Shown here piece after piece: positions 24,001-38,188 of a stretch of 64,000 nucleotides of DNA. The notes under the pieces are model-generated. The model was not told the DNA's origin and ran no database searches. It saw only the letters and a list, made by a program, of their open reading frames with translations. How positions within the stretch are numbered: the first letter of the stretch is position 1; each line of letters starts with the position of its first letter. A program made the translations under genes and the position numbers. Source of the stretch: Coriaria nepalensis (taxonomy: Eukaryota; Streptophyta; Magnoliopsida; Cucurbitales; Coriariaceae); assembly GCA_027186245.1 (NCBI GenBank), contig CP114485.1, forward strand, positions 8,584,001 to 8,648,000. The letters run 5' to 3'.

Positions 24001-27000
24001 TAGTTAAGAATTAAACATTTATGTGACAAACGTTTCCGTACAATGTTTGATCTTTCAGGGTCGTGGCAACTGCTGTTACTTATATGCGACGCGTTTACAC
24101 CAGGTATTGGACCTCTTGAAAGATCTCAGTGTTAAGATTTTTGAAATTGATACCCATCAACTGATTCTTCTATATCCACTAATTGTTTTTATCACCATGT
24201 TTGGATAGAGAATACTCATTGTGTGACTAGATGTGCTCTCTTATGCATTAGTTAAATCTTCAGCATTAAATTATTCTCATAACCTAAGTTCCTTCAAGTG
24301 TCAACTTATTTGTGCAAGGAGGCAGTATTCACTATTGACATTTTCTAATGGTCTCTTCATTCAAGTGCCACGTGCTGTATGCGTCTTATGGTCTCTTCCT
24401 ACTCAAAGAGAAAATGACATTTTCTAATGTCCGTGTTGGGCCTCTTGAGTGATTTTATCACTGAGATATTTGTAATTGATGCCATTTGGTTGTTTTTATT
24501 TCCCCTTACTTCTGAAGTTTTAATTGACTTCAAGTTTCATATGTGTTCTTTTCTCCACTTTCACATATGCGAACACAACTCCATTCATGCAGATACCTAT
24601 TTTAAAATTTTCTTTATTTTTGTTTATTTCTGTTTTCTTATTTCTGTTATGTAATTTACTTGCCATCTAAGAAATTTATAATCACTTGGACTTGCAGCTG
24701 TTTCCAATAAAGATACTAAATGTTTTCTCCTTTGTCAACCAAACATGGTGTGCATTTATATTTTCAGCATAAGATATTTATATGAAGATTTATGGGAATC
24801 TGAAAGTTCCAGTACATTAATTCTGGACTTGGGAGTGTGAAAAGTAGATATATTTGCAAGAAGAAAGATAAATCCTCAGTGCACTAAACAAAGTCCACAT
24901 TTCATAAATTAACATAAGAATAATACGTGAAAGAAAATGCTAGTTGACTACCATGTAGAAGCATTTACTCCATTTCAGGATTTCTTGGAATATCGTGCCA
25001 ATTTACTATGTGCCATCATGGCACCAATCATGACCTTGGATTCTCGATCTCAGAATTAGAACTAGAACTTATTAGTGCTCAGGTAAATAGTGGAGAGCTC
25101 TAGAGCTCCCCATTATTTACTTTTCAAAATTTTATGTATAATTACTAGCTAACATCATCTTTCCCTTTAAAGGGCTCTAGTATAATAGAGCTGTGTGATT
25201 CTTGTTTCTTAGTCTTGGATTTAAACTAATAACTTGAAATTGAACATTCTGACCTGCCTGTACGATTGTGGCTTATCATTAAGGCTGCGAGTTTAGGAAA
25301 CATATTAAAGTAAAAATTTGTATGCAATGTCTGGACTCTCTCTATCATATTTGTGGGCGAGCTTTTGAAATCCTTTCCATCCCTGTACTATTCTTGTCTG
25401 AATCTAGACTTCATAATTTACTACCTTATAGATATTCAGAAACGTAGGTGTGCCTCTCATATTAACAGCCACTCTACACCTTTATCTGGTGCTGCTTCCC
25501 TCATCTGGATTCCACATGGACTGTCAAGTTATGAAGCAGACTACTATCACTTTTGGTTTACTGTTCGTGCTGTCTGTGTTTTTAACATGATTTACTGTTC
25601 TTAAATCCACTTTTTTGGTACTCCTGCAATGAGGCAATACTATCTCTTTTGGTTTCCAAAGCATTTATTTGTATGGATTTTTTGGTGAGGATCGAGGTGC
25701 ACTCCTATTTGAATCAGAGAATGATGTCACCTTATCTCACTAATTTAAACAGTAACGAGAAAGCATATTTGTGCATGTCCTTGATGTCTTACTGAGTCTA
25801 ACATTCTCTTGGTGCTTTTAGAAAGAGTATGACAGAATACGATCCTCGTCTTGTGGCTCCAACTTGCTTATATCTCTCTTCAAAAGCAGAAGAAAGCACA
25901 GTTCAGGCCAGAGTTCTTGTATTTTACATCAAGAAATTATGTAATCAATTATTAGTCATTACACTTAATTGATATTGTTGACATTCCTTTGTGTGTGAGC
26001 TACTTAAAATACCTGCTTTTTTTCCCCCTCCACAGTTACTGATGAAAAGTATAGGTATGAGGTCAAAGACATACTTGAAATGGAAATGAAGATTTTAGAA
26101 GCTCTCAACTACTATCTAGTTGTATTCCATCCTTACCGTGCATTATCCCAGTAAGTATTCTCCTTGATGCTCTCTTTTATTGTCCATATATTTGAGAAGT
26201 CATCTGCCTGATTTACCATTTTGGCTCCTTAAGTATGGGTGTCTTCTTCTGTTAAGTTTAGTTTTATAAGATTTTACTCAAGTGCTTCTTTGGATAAGTT
26301 CGAAGTGCTACGTGTTTTCATGAATTTTTATGCAGTTTTTCAGATTTTACAGATCAGCATTTTTGGTCACACACAAATACACATTTCAGCTAAGCACCTT
26401 TGGTCTAAAATAGAATCCATTTTAGCTGATCATATTTTTTATACCTTAGGTAGATATATTGTTTTCATTGTATTCTCTTATCTTAAACAAGCAGTAATGA
26501 GATCTCCAGTACAGTTCAATGTCAATTTGTTTTTGTTCATGGATACTTCAAGCAAAAAGTTTATATGGTTTTGCCTCCTAATTTCTAATGTCAAAAAGTA
26601 GAAGGGAAGGTTTTTCATTTAATCCCTCCCATCATTTCGATTTTACCATTGTTGGTCAGTAGTCATCTCCTAATTAATCAAATGTTTACACAAAGAAATT
26701 GGTAAAATCACCTACAATTCAAGGATAAAGTAGTATACTATATATGAAGCAGAACATATGCACAACTTGTGCTTTTGGGGAAAGAAGAATTACCCAACAT
26801 ATGAACTTTTATTTTGAGATCAAAATCCATATGTTTCTTTTATCATATAATATTGTAATAGCAGTCAAAAAAGTATAAACTGAGGTATGTTTTTTTCTTG
26901 GTACATACAGAACAATAGCGTCATAACATACTTGTTGCTAACCAAGGCCTTTGAGTCAAGTAGTAAGCAATAATTCTTTCACATAATTTTAACAGTCTTA

Positions 27001-29266
27001 ATTATCTCAAAATGTTTTGCATCATTTTTGACTTGAGAATAAGTAAGCCCATATATATGTACGACATTGATTTACTTATTATGCCTATAGCTAATATGGT
27101 CATTTACATGGAGTGATACACTTCGAAAGACTTATCTGAACTGTACCTCTCTTAGAATACCATGTTCTTGAGTAACATCCCAGAGATAGCCGACAAGTCA
27201 ATATGCTTACATGCTGGTGATATCAACAAATTACAATTTAATAGTAGGTGAAGAGTATATGGAAAAGAATCTCTATCACTTAATTTAGTGTGGAAAAAAT
27301 ATCTCAATTCGCTCAAACATTGTATTGGGACCATGATATTCATAGGATTACATGGTGATGATACATTAAAATGGTTGCAAAGCGCTTATAGGGGTAATAT
27401 ACATACCATATCAAAGTGATGTCTCACTATAAAGTGTCTATTCAATACATAAGCGCTATATATCTTAGTCTAGCAATTTAATTCTTAAATTAACTGTTTC
27501 TCTCTTTAAGTCTCGAATTTTCCTTGTGAACAATGGAATATGCGCTTTTGGTCACTCAAATAGAATCTCTTGAAGTACACTATTTTACTATTCAGATTTA
27601 GTTTGTTCATTAAGTGAAATTTTATAGTATTTGAAATAGAGTTTTGCCCTATGCTAGAGTTGGATTCCCTATATATTTTGATACTTAGAAACAGAAACTA
27701 CTTCTCTGCTCTCTGTTGTTTTCTCTATTCCATAATTTTCTTCAACATTTGCAAAAAAAGATAGTGAAAAAAAGTATTCCTAGAGTCGAGACTAACAGGA
27801 ATGTATACTGAGCTCAACCTTTCAAAAAAAAAGGAATGTCTACTGAACTCTAGAATTTTACAGAATCTTATCTTGCTGTATCCAAGGAAAAATTCTTTTT
27901 GCTACTCCAATGTTTGTGTATGGGCCATATCCATGCCTTTAATAGCCACACAGTTTGATATCTATTCAAGATGGCCAAATTTCATCTTTCGTCAAGATTG
28001 GGAAGATTCGAAGCAACTTTAGACATCTAATTTATATTAAATTTTGGCAGGTTGCTTCAGGATGCTGGTCTGAATGATAATAATATGACTCAGCTGACTT
28101 GGTGAGAGTTCAACTCCTCTGTTGGTAATTTATGTCCAATTTTCTGCTGTTAAACTGACATGCTCATTCCCTCTCTCTCTCTCTCCCTGGTCCGAGACTC
28201 CGAGTGTGGTATATTAGTGTCTTAAGAGCACCTGAGCACATGAAGAATTTGGTTTCCACAATCTATTCGTCTGTACCTATAGAAATAATTTATTTCAGCC
28301 AAAAAAAAAAATTTAATTATAATATAAAGAAATAAGAAAGAAAATAAATAAAATGGGAATAGGCAACTAACTTAAGTTGACACTGTAGCGACCTATAGCT
28401 CCCTGAAGCCAGTTTCTTTCTATTTAGTATTTAAAAATTGACTAGACGCACAAACAAATTCAGTTTTTAGTTAAGCGGAAGAAGGAAAAATTTTGACATC
28501 AAGTTGGAAATAATGGGTTGAAGTGATTGATTTTGTTTGCTCAAGTTCCATAGATTGTATGCTTCCTCCTTTTCTATATACAAGTAAAGATGGTACTTAC
28601 TGAAGTTGCCCGATTATTGTAGTTGTTAAATCTGTCTATCTGGAGATCGTCTAAAACGATTTTTGTTTTTCTAATATCTTCTGCTTGGACTATCAGTCAC
28701 TCATTCTCTACATTTGGGTTGCACAGGGGCCTTGTGAATGACACTTACAAGATGGATCTTATGCTCGTACATCCTCCACATTTGATCGCTTTAGCTTGCA
28801 TTTATATTGCTAGTGTACTTAGAGAGAAAGACACCACTGCCTGGTTTGAGGAACTCCGTGTTGACATGACTGTGGTGAGTCCTTACTCCAATTCTATCTT
28901 ACTTTTCAATTTTCCTGTCTTGCCGCAATAGAACTAAATCAAACCCTATAACACGAGAGACGAGTGTATACCCCCCCACATGTAAGTGAGGTGAAGTGGG
29001 ACCCCTATTATACGAGACCTACTATCTCCTCTTACATGGGTTGCATTCATTACACACGAGACATTTGATAATTTCTTCTGTAACACCATATCACATGGGT
29101 GGATTTTATTGTAGTTTAATAAGTTGTAGGAGACTTATATGTAGACTTCTTTTGACAGGTCAAAAACATCTCCATGGAGATACTAGATTTCTATGAAAAC
29201 AACACAATGATCACTGAAGAGAGGATCAATTCTGTTTTCATCAAAATAGCCATAAAACGTGAATAG
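21039..29266 (+). CDS. CYCC1: Cyclin C (Mediator kinase module)
   Basis: Nine coding exons, all GT-AG: 21039-21070, 21200-21306, 21835-21874, 24059-24103, 25822-25940, 26036-26150, 28051-28101, 28727-28874 and 29159-29266. They encode 254 residues, one more than Arabidopsis CYCC1;1. It starts MAANFWTSSHYKQLLEQEEV, typical of plant cyclin C. The first cyclin box spans roughly residues 40-150 (KLIKMHMAN, TAVTYMRRVY, YDPRLVAPTCLYLSSKAEES, FYIKKL, ILEALNYYLVVFHPYR). The second fold includes GLVNDTYKMDL and HPPHLIALACIYIAS. Cyclin C partners CDK8/CDKE in the nucleus and regulates RNA polymerase II transcription through Mediator. Intron 3 (2.2 kb) hosts a MITE and LTR sequence; the splice sites are intact. 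Confidence 0.96.
22988..23120. mobile_element. Tourist-like (PIF/Harbinger) MITE in CYCC1 intron 3
   Basis: A 133-bp element has imperfect terminal inverted repeats. The left end reads GGGTCGCTTGGTTTAGTT; the right end on the complement reads GGTGAGCTTGGTTTAGTG. It is flanked by TTA on both sides (22985-22987 and 23121-23123). A 3-bp TTA target duplication and G-rich termini are typical of PIF/Harbinger MITEs. Confidence 0.8.
23175..23883 (-). mobile_element. Rearranged copia-type solo LTR in CYCC1 intron 3
   Basis: On the minus strand a typical LTR start, TGTTGAGAATATCATCCCACA, begins at 23883. A second, very similar start begins at 23656, so about 110 bp of the LTR head is present twice (23774-23883 and 23550-23656). 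Further along, a 95/96-bp segment containing a TATA-like CCTATAAATAG (left copy) is tandemly duplicated (23236-23330 and 23331-23426). No internal coding region is present. The far end is estimated. Confidence 0.7.
23236..23426. repeat. 95/96-bp tandem duplication within the LTR
   Basis: Copies lie at 23236-23330 and 23331-23426. Both run from TCTA(T/C)TTATAGGA through GTTACATAGCTAACTA to GATGAATAAAAACAG, with scattered substitutions. Confidence 0.85.
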
Positions 29267-30170
29267 GCAAGGCAAGTCTGCTGTTTAGTATAAATGGTAT
29301 ATTTTTCAGCTTGTTTCAAACGAGATGTAAAACTTTTCTGTGTTATTTTTGTATATCAACTTAGATTCTCCGTCTCCTAATGAATCAAAAATTCCTCTTT
29401 TGAGTTTAAACTAGTAATATTCCCCAACATTTACCAATAGTTGGTATGTTGTGTTTATAGTGTGTATGGATTAGTAGTCTTGTTAGTTGTAAGGATTTAT
29501 TTAACGTTACGTTGCGATTTTGCCACAAAGATAGCGTTATCGTGGCTTGAAATCTTTAAGCTAACATCGAAGGCTTCTCTTCAATCTCAATCCTAAATTT
29601 TTCTTTAATTTGTTTGTCCAATCAAGTGATCAATGGCCATCTTGAATACTACCTCGCCGATCCTTAGTGAGGTTTTCAATTTTTTTAAAGTAAAACAAGT
29701 CTTAACTGAATTTAATTAGGTTAAATGCTTTTTAGTTGGTCGGAACTATTTGTTGCCCGATCGAAAGCTCGTGCTTTCGATCACATTAATTATTTAATTT
29801 TAATTAATAAATTTTAATTATGATAACTGATTAGCATTTATTTCAAATTTTTTAACTAATTACCTCTTTACTTTACACGTGTCTATGTTTTATTTGGTAT
29901 CAACATGGTGATACAGCGACTCTTGGATAATTATTGAAATTCATTCTCATGTGAATCCGCATACGACTCGACCTCTGATGTGCGGCCTCCAACATCCAAA
30001 CCTTGGGGTCAAATTCCATGTAATTCGTTTCCGCATTTAAGAATATTTTCTCTTCAATTTAAGAATCTTTTAATCCTTAAAAAAAAGATAAATTTAAAAT
30101 AAATAAATAAAAATTAATTGATTAAATAAAGTTTGGAACTTTATTCAAACTAATTCATAGTTTGATATTA
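29267..30170. other. CYCC1 3' region and intergenic spacer
   Basis: This holds the CYCC1 3' untranslated region followed by AT-rich spacer. No further gene or clear element was seen. Confidence 0.45.
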
Positions 30171-30189
30171 GATTTCAAATTGTTTCGTT

Positions 30190-30326
30190 TTACAAAGGCT
30201 ACTTTCAATTGCAATTGCAGGGAGCATCCACATCTTCTCTTCTTCGTTTTCTTAAGCCACTTCCTATTTCTCTCGAAAATTTGCTGTTTCCAACCTCAAC
30301 GCGCCGCCATCATCCAAGAAGAGCAG
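30190..30326 (+). promoter_or_regulatory. Probable 5' untranslated exon of the 160-residue protein gene
   Basis: A pyrimidine-rich stretch (CTTCTCTTCTTCG and similar) ends with the donor GAGCAG/GTACAC at 30326. The acceptor TTTCAG at 30812 opens the coding exon 15 bases before its ATG, so a leader intron of 30327-30812 is likely. The exon's left edge is a guess. Confidence 0.5.
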
Positions 30327-30827
30327 GTACACGCTTACACTCTCTCTCCTTACATCGCTCTTCTCTATCTTCCCGTCGCTGCTCTATTATCTGTCTAACT
30401 GCTATATAAAAACGCATCCGCTACTCTGCATGTTGTGTAAACTATTTGCCCTCCTTAGTAATTAGGGTTTATCGTCACTGAGAATCGAAAGAATCTCAAT
30501 CTCCCTCTAATTCATTTACTTTAAACTCTCCAAGCCCTAATAATCAACCCCTAAATTTTCGATGTCCTTGGATTTTAATTTTTTTATTTATTATTACTTT
30601 TCGTAATAGGATTAATTGTTTATCACAGCGAGAATATACAAATGAATAAGTTCTAGTAATTGTACGGTTCATGAAGAAGCCAACTTGAGCGAAAGAGTAT
30701 ACGGTTCCTGACGTCAAGCGTCATCTTGTAAATTGTATAAAATTAAGTGTGAAATTTTTTTGATTATGGAGAAATGATAATCTCACTTCTTCCGTTAGCT
30801 CTTCAATTTCAGGTAGGACAAAGAGTC

Positions 30828-31310
30828 ATGTCACTAGTCGACTACCCTTCTTCAGATGATGAAGAAATTTTAGAAGTAGAGGTCAGAGAGCAGATTCCAA
30901 ATCCCCCTCCTCAGAACCAAGGGGTTGTTTTGGCGTCAAGTCAAGCGCCGGAAAGAATAGAACCCCAAACGGTCCCACCTTCTCTCACCCTTCCCGATGC
31001 TTCACTGCTCTTAAATTCCACACCGTTTTCATCATCTAGTCTGTTTAGTAATAGGGACCACTCTTCTAGAGTGGCATCAGCTCTAGCCGAAAATGCATCA
31101 CGCAAGAGACGGTCAAATGGATCTTCTTCAGCTCCTTCTATTCTAAATTGTAACAAACTTCCGAGAGGGACCTTGCGGCATTCCAAGAATGTTCCGGAGA
31201 CTGTAGGTGGTTTGTTGGTCCCACCTCAGCTCACTGGAAGGAGCAACATTGTAACTGAAGATGTAAGCAAGCTCTTTGTTAAAAGGCATGCTGGGCCTGA
31301 GTCTCATTAG
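30828..31310 (+). CDS. Conserved plant protein of unknown function, 160 residues
   Basis: A single coding exon begins MSLVDYPSSDDEEILEVE, with an acidic N-terminus. A proline- and serine-rich middle follows, then a basic SRKRRSNGS (residues 91-99) that could serve as a nuclear localisation signal. The C-terminal half carries LPRGTLRHSKNVPETVGGLL, VPPQLTGRSNIVTEDVSKLF and VKR. From memory the C-terminal motif recurs in uncharacterised plant proteins, but I cannot name a family. The ATG was chosen because it follows a splice acceptor (30812) and starts the conserved-looking MSLVDY; an upstream in-frame ATG (30774) lies before that acceptor and is likely intronic. The gene stands alone between CYCC1 and a transposon-rich stretch. 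Confidence 0.75.
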   Translation: MSLVDYPSSDDEEILEVEVREQIPNPPPQNQGVVLASSQAPERIEPQTVPPSLTLPDASLLLNSTPFSSSSLFSNRDHSSRVASALAENASRKRRSNGSSSAPSILNCNKLPRGTLRHSKNVPETVGGLLVPPQLTGRSNIVTEDVSKLFVKRHAGPESH

Positions 31311-32055
31311 GGAAGATTATATTTGCTCGTGTTTTAACCAAGGAAATTCTCGGGTGGGGTGAGTGCAGGGGAGGTGTGTATAACTGACTCAATGACGAGC
31401 CCTCCCTATATAGAGGTGGGAACCCACCATTTGGTCAAGTGCAGACTCCTCTCCTACAGTCAAATCGCCTGATAATTGTTCCTTGTAATTGAGGTATAGT
31501 AATCTTTGTAGCTTTCATTAATGGCGCTTTCTTTAGAAAAACATATTAACCTGAAAGCAATCTATTATCTTTTCCCTACAATGCAAAGAGTGACACATGG
31601 TGGTCTACGTTGCTATATTCTTCTGTTCTAGGTTTATATGTTTTGCTGGATATGTACTTTTATGAGAATCGTCTTATCTTGACAGAATAATATACTAGGA
31701 ATATTCTGAGAAAGGTTTATGGAATTCCTGTTTGTGTTTATGAACTATTGTTGTGTAAACTTAGAATCAGGTCTTGTTGTGCTGTTTGACAAAGAGCTAG
31801 TAATAAGCGTGATTTCCATTCAACCATTTTGATTTATGTAACAATTAAGTTTTTGCTTTGTGTGCACTGAACTATAAAGTGGGATGAGAAGGACCATTCT
31901 TATCTGCCTGTAACCGTTCTCGGTAGAGCGGACACAGGGGGATAATCTGGCGGATGCCCTCTCTCTACTTGAAATTAGTGACGTGAAGGAAAAAAAAAAA
32001 ACCTCAGTCAGAGACTTTTTCAGATCTTGCACAAGCCCTAAAAAAATTGGATTAG
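31311..32055. other. 3' region and spacer
   Basis: This is the 3' untranslated region of the preceding gene and unclassified spacer. A segment at about 31790-31850 (AAAGAGCTAGTAATAAGCGT) is a diverged direct copy of one at about 33935-34000, so the two may mark an old duplication around the intervening elements. Confidence 0.4.
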
Positions 32056-32059
32056 AGAA

Positions 32060-32800
32060 AATAGGGTAAATCTTAAAATTTTATCACAAATTATAATGTA
32101 TTTAAAATATTTAAAAATTATAATGTATTTAAAATATTTAATAATTATAATAAATATTTAATTTTAAATTTTAAATTATAATTCTGTTAAAAAATTGCTG
32201 GAATGTCCATTCATATGTTATATGCCATTAAATAATAAAAAAATTTAGGTTAAATTTTCAGTTTGATTAAATTTAAAATTTTTATTTATATTTTTACCTC
32301 CTTTATTTTAATTTCATATTTTTAAACAATTTTTTTTTTTAATTTCTTCTCTATTTCCACCACATTGGTTGCCGCCACCCTCTTTTTCCACCACTGCCAT
32401 CAACTCCCCACACTCGCTACAGTCAACTCCACCATTGATATAAAAATTTAAAATTTTAATAGTTATGAGATAGAGATAATATAATTAAAATTTTAATATT
32501 TTATGTCGCCGGGGTGAAAATAGAGAAGAAATAAAAATAAATAAATAAAGTTGGTTAAAAAATTATCATATTTAAATTAAAGAGGGTTAAATACATAAAT
32601 GAAAATTTTAAATTTGGTCAATTTTAGAATTTTAAAAATTATTTAACGGCGATGTGACATACATTTGATCATTTTATCTATTTTTTAACAGAATTGAGGT
32701 TCACTATAATTTAAACTTAAAATTAAATGTTCATATAGTTACTAAATATTTTGGGGTGGTATCATAATTAGTCCTAAATTTTGGAAGTTTATCATAGTTT
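32060..32800. mobile_element. Foldback-type element with long AT-rich inverted arms
   Basis: The left arm (about 32060-32330) and the reverse complement of the right arm (about 32540-32800) share blocks such as TTCTGTTAAAAAAT, AAATTTAAAATTTT and a TTTAATTT...TTTTTTAA(A/C)CAA end. The centre is CCACC-rich (32355-32440). This looks like a non-autonomous DNA element with inverted arms of about 250 bp. Exact ends and a target duplication were not established. Confidence 0.5.
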
Positions 32801-32872
32801 CTCAAAAAAAAAAAAAAAAAACACCTTTCTTTAGATCTTGTTAATTAATTCTTCATCAAGGAAATTTAGGAC

Positions 32873-33250
32873 ATGTTTGGTTTTTTTGATGGATATAGAA
32901 TGATTTTTCATTCAATTTCATCGTTTGATTCAAGGATATTGAAAAATTCATTCCCATTTGAATGGAAATATCATTCATTTATTCCCATCAAAATATGTGT
33001 TTTTAATAGGAATCACTTTAATGATCCATTCATATATGATATTTTACATATTTTTTTAATTTTACTGTGGTACTAGAGTAATTTTCAAAATTTCTACAAA
33101 TTTATAATATTACATTTGAGATATTCTTATTCCTAATTCCTATTCTCATTTTCATTTCTTATACAACCAAACATATACAAAATATTTACCATTCACATTC
33201 TTATTTCTCTTCTCACTCTCATTCTCTCAAAAAATAGAACCAAATGTAAA
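32873..33250. mobile_element. MITE-like sequence with TGTTTGGTT ends
   Basis: The left end reads ACATGTTTGGTTTTTTTGAT. Complements of AACCAAACATATAC (near 33170) and of AGAACCAAATGTAAACC (near 33250) are candidate right ends. The inside is rich in CATTC/GAATG. Such sequences are common non-autonomous DNA transposons in plants. Superfamily and exact ends are unresolved. Confidence 0.45.
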
Positions 33251-34370
33251 CCTCCATAGGAAGACATCATGAATCATTTTTGTCCCTTTTCTAATTAATT
33301 AGTTAATTTAAAAACAAGCGAATAAACGTCCATAGTTTAGAGAGGCGGATAGTAGAGTGGATAATCTTTGTTCATCCTTTGCTCACGCATTACTAGTATA
33401 ATGGGGGGCTTTTGAATTAGGTATTATTGGTACTTTTTCGCTAGGGATCCAATTGATCAGGGGATAATCTTTTATATGCCCCATTGTTTCCCCCAATATA
33501 ACTAGTTGATCGTTGTCATTTATTAATCTCCCATAACTAGGATTGAGGAGTTCGGTCCGAATCGTGATTGAAAACTAATCGGTCAGTCAAATTTTAATAA
33601 AAAAAAAAAAAAGATGTACTAGAAAGCCTCGGATTGGACTAATTGAATTTCTGATCAATCGAAATCCGAATTTTTATTTGTAGTGCCTTGGATTTTTATT
33701 TTTAAGTTTTTTATTATTTAACTTTATATAATCGTCAAAAGAGAAATCAATGTGGTGCAGTTTACAGCCGAGCTGAAGATTCATGTATCGGATCATTGGA
33801 AAATTCAATCACTCCCTCATAGCATGATACCTAGTCATTAAGAATGTAGTGTGATCCCAGTTATTCCTGGTTACATACCTGCAGGTGTCTTTGCTTTCTG
33901 TGGTGGTCCCAAGTTGTATTCAACCAGAGAATTGAGAAAGAGCTAGTGATTAGCGTCATTTGTATTCAACCATATTGATTATTGATTCATGCAACAATAA
34001 CACTACACTCTAAAAGGGACTGTTTCCCCATTGATTTAGCAGAAATCGGCTGTCGAATTTTGTATTCGTCCCGAGAGATGGCTCTAATCTTATTACTCTG
34101 TCAGTTATGCCATCCAACTTTTGTTGGGGAAGAAGATATTACATTAAGAGAAGACCAATTGTTTTAAGGTTTACCAAACAAGAGGAGACTCTCTAAAGCA
34201 TATGTAATAACCGAGTATAACATGTATATATCCCCCCCATCATAATTAAATGACTAAATATTTACTCACAACACTGTTGTAGTCAATAAAACTTAGGTTG
34301 TCTAAGGTTGTAAAGTTCTTAAGCTCCAAACAGAATGAAAAACAGCATAATACTCTATAGCTTGTTTGCT
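33251..34370. other. Intergenic spacer
   Basis: No gene seen. The A run at 33600-33613 and the diverged copy of the 31790-31850 segment (33935-34000) are the only marked structures. Confidence 0.4.
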
Positions 34371-35930
34371 AGTACTCTTCGATCTTGACCACTGGATCGA
34401 AAGGAACATCCGACTGAATCATCGTCACCATCCGAACGTAATTTGGAACCACTGAGCCCACATCATGATGACGTGGACCAGTAGCACCATAATACACCAA
34501 CCCGAATCATTCCATTATTATTATTCATCACGTTGGCTCAAAATTTCTAGTCAATATTATGCTGAGGATAATGACCATCATCTTGTTGCACGTTATAGTT
34601 CCTCTGTAGTGCTCCCATGTTACCCTTACAATCTCCACGGTCCATCACCATCATCATTTCCATTACACTGATTATAATAAGAAAGTCCTTGATTGGATAT
34701 AGAATTACCCTCACTATGTGAACGCCCTACCAAACGGATTAAACACGATTAAATTAGGGTACTCTTAAATTTTAACATTATTATCCAAATTAACTATACG
34801 CGTGTTATGTTATATAATCGTGAAATGATTATTAAAATTTTAAATTTTATTAAATTTAAAATTTAATTATCTTTAATTTAAATTTAATATTTTTAATCCA
34901 CTTTTATAAAAAAAATATTTTTTTGTTATTTTCACTGCATTAACTGCAACTACTGATGACCTGCCATGTGATTAGAAAGGCAGTGGCATGAGATCTTAAA
35001 TAATCGTGATATATATATATATATATATAGTAAAATTTTGATAAATTAATAATATCGGGATTGAAGATTTTTATTAATTCAGCAAAATATTAAATTTTAA
35101 AGAAAAATTAACTGAGAACAATTAATATGTGATTTTTAAGTTGTGATCATATTTAAGTGAGATTATTAATTTATCGAGATTCTACCGTATATATATAATT
35201 GTGAAAATTTGGAAAGATACTAAAAATGCCTTAAAATCTTTCTATTGTTATGTTCACGGGAAATATGATGAAATAATTTAATAAAAATAAAATAGAAAAT
35301 TTAACCGAAATGGAAAATTTACAAAATAAGCTGACCGAAACTGATTGAAAATTATCGATTTCAGTCGGTACGGTTTTAGTTTTTGCTCACTCCTAGGGGC
35401 AGTATTAATATTATTCAGAGTAGTAATATTTATATTACTTGAAGAACAAGTAATCTCTTCATGATGATGATTTATCACCAGCGGCTTCTTTCCCTTGTTG
35501 ATCATATCAATTTTGGTCAACTTCTCTGGGTCCGGCAATTAAAATGTGGCAGTTAACCTTGAAGTCTCCTCGAATTTCTTCTTCTTGGTAGTTAACATGG
35601 TTGTGAGATCACCAGATTCTCTTCTGTACCTTTTTGGTGAGGTTACCAGTTTGTTCTTGTATCAGTTGATTATGTGGGCCACCTGAACGGAGTTTGGAGG
35701 CCAGATCGATGATTCAGGTTGGACATGGGGTCCAGTATGATCCGACGACCGTAGATGATCATGCAAATGTCTACGTTGCATAGTGTGGAGAGATCGAAGG
35801 CTTTTTCTCGATGCTCTTGAGTCTCCTCCAGAACATTTCTAGGTGATTCTTTCCGTTGGGAATTAGTTCGGGTTTGACACCTTTCGGAACCATTATCAGT
35901 TAAGTCTGTACAACAAAGCGAGGAAAAAGA
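34370..35930 (-). pseudogene. Type I MADS-box (AGL-like) pseudogene
   Basis: On the minus strand, 35892-35740 encodes a type I MADS domain in two frames: first VKPELIPNGKNHLEMFWRR and LKSIEKK, then AFDLSTLCNVDICMIIYG after a frameshift. The real family reads similarly through ELIPNEK, KKA, ELSTLCDVD and IIYG. Further frame changes and stops follow, and 35536-35380 continues with coding-like PDPEKLTKIDMINKGKK. A minus-strand stretch at about 34740-34375 with VPNYVRM and SDVPFDPVVKIEEY may be its C-terminus, separated by about 550 bp of AT-rich sequence that includes an (AT)n run near 35010. Type I MADS proteins act mainly in gametophyte and endosperm. This copy cannot be functional as it stands. 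The MADS part is secure; the C-terminal link is inference. Confidence 0.7.
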
Positions 35931-36134
35931 AGACAATGTTGGTAACTTAATGCAATATTAAGGGTTAAAGGTTAAAATAACCCCCGCATTTTGTTAAGAG
36001 TTAAGAACCCCCCTGTATTTTATTAGAGGGTCAAAAACGTCATATATATTAAAACGAATAAAAATGCCACCTATCTTACTTAATATGTGCGGAAAACCCT
36101 CTACCGTTATCATTTTCCATTTCACTAACGGAAT

Positions 36135-36160
36135 GCTGATGTGGCATATGCCACATCAGC
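36135..36160. repeat. Perfect 26-bp palindrome
   Basis: GCTGATGTGGCAT is followed directly by its exact reverse complement. The preceding 170 bases (AACCCCCGCATTTTG, AACCCCCCTGTATTTTA, CCACTAACGG-like) resemble the ends of plant non-autonomous DNA transposons, many of which carry a TGATGTGGCA motif. It lies about 160 bp beyond the HAD gene's stop codon. Confidence 0.85.
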
Positions 36161-36318
36161 TATAGTACAAATTCTCGACCATTACGCAGCAAAACATGGC
36201 AATTATTTGCTGGAGAACAAATTCAACTGTGAGCTTCTAAAACCATGGCCTTGCAAAAGTATAAAAATCTGTCAAACAGGGAAAGGAATTTTCACATACG
36301 AGACAAAAGGATTCCAAT

Positions 36319-38188
<1,870 letters not shown>

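Noticed and set aside
26239..26601. 120-codon plus-strand open frame in CYCC1
   Set aside because: It lies wholly within intron 6, begins without family similarity and has low-complexity composition.
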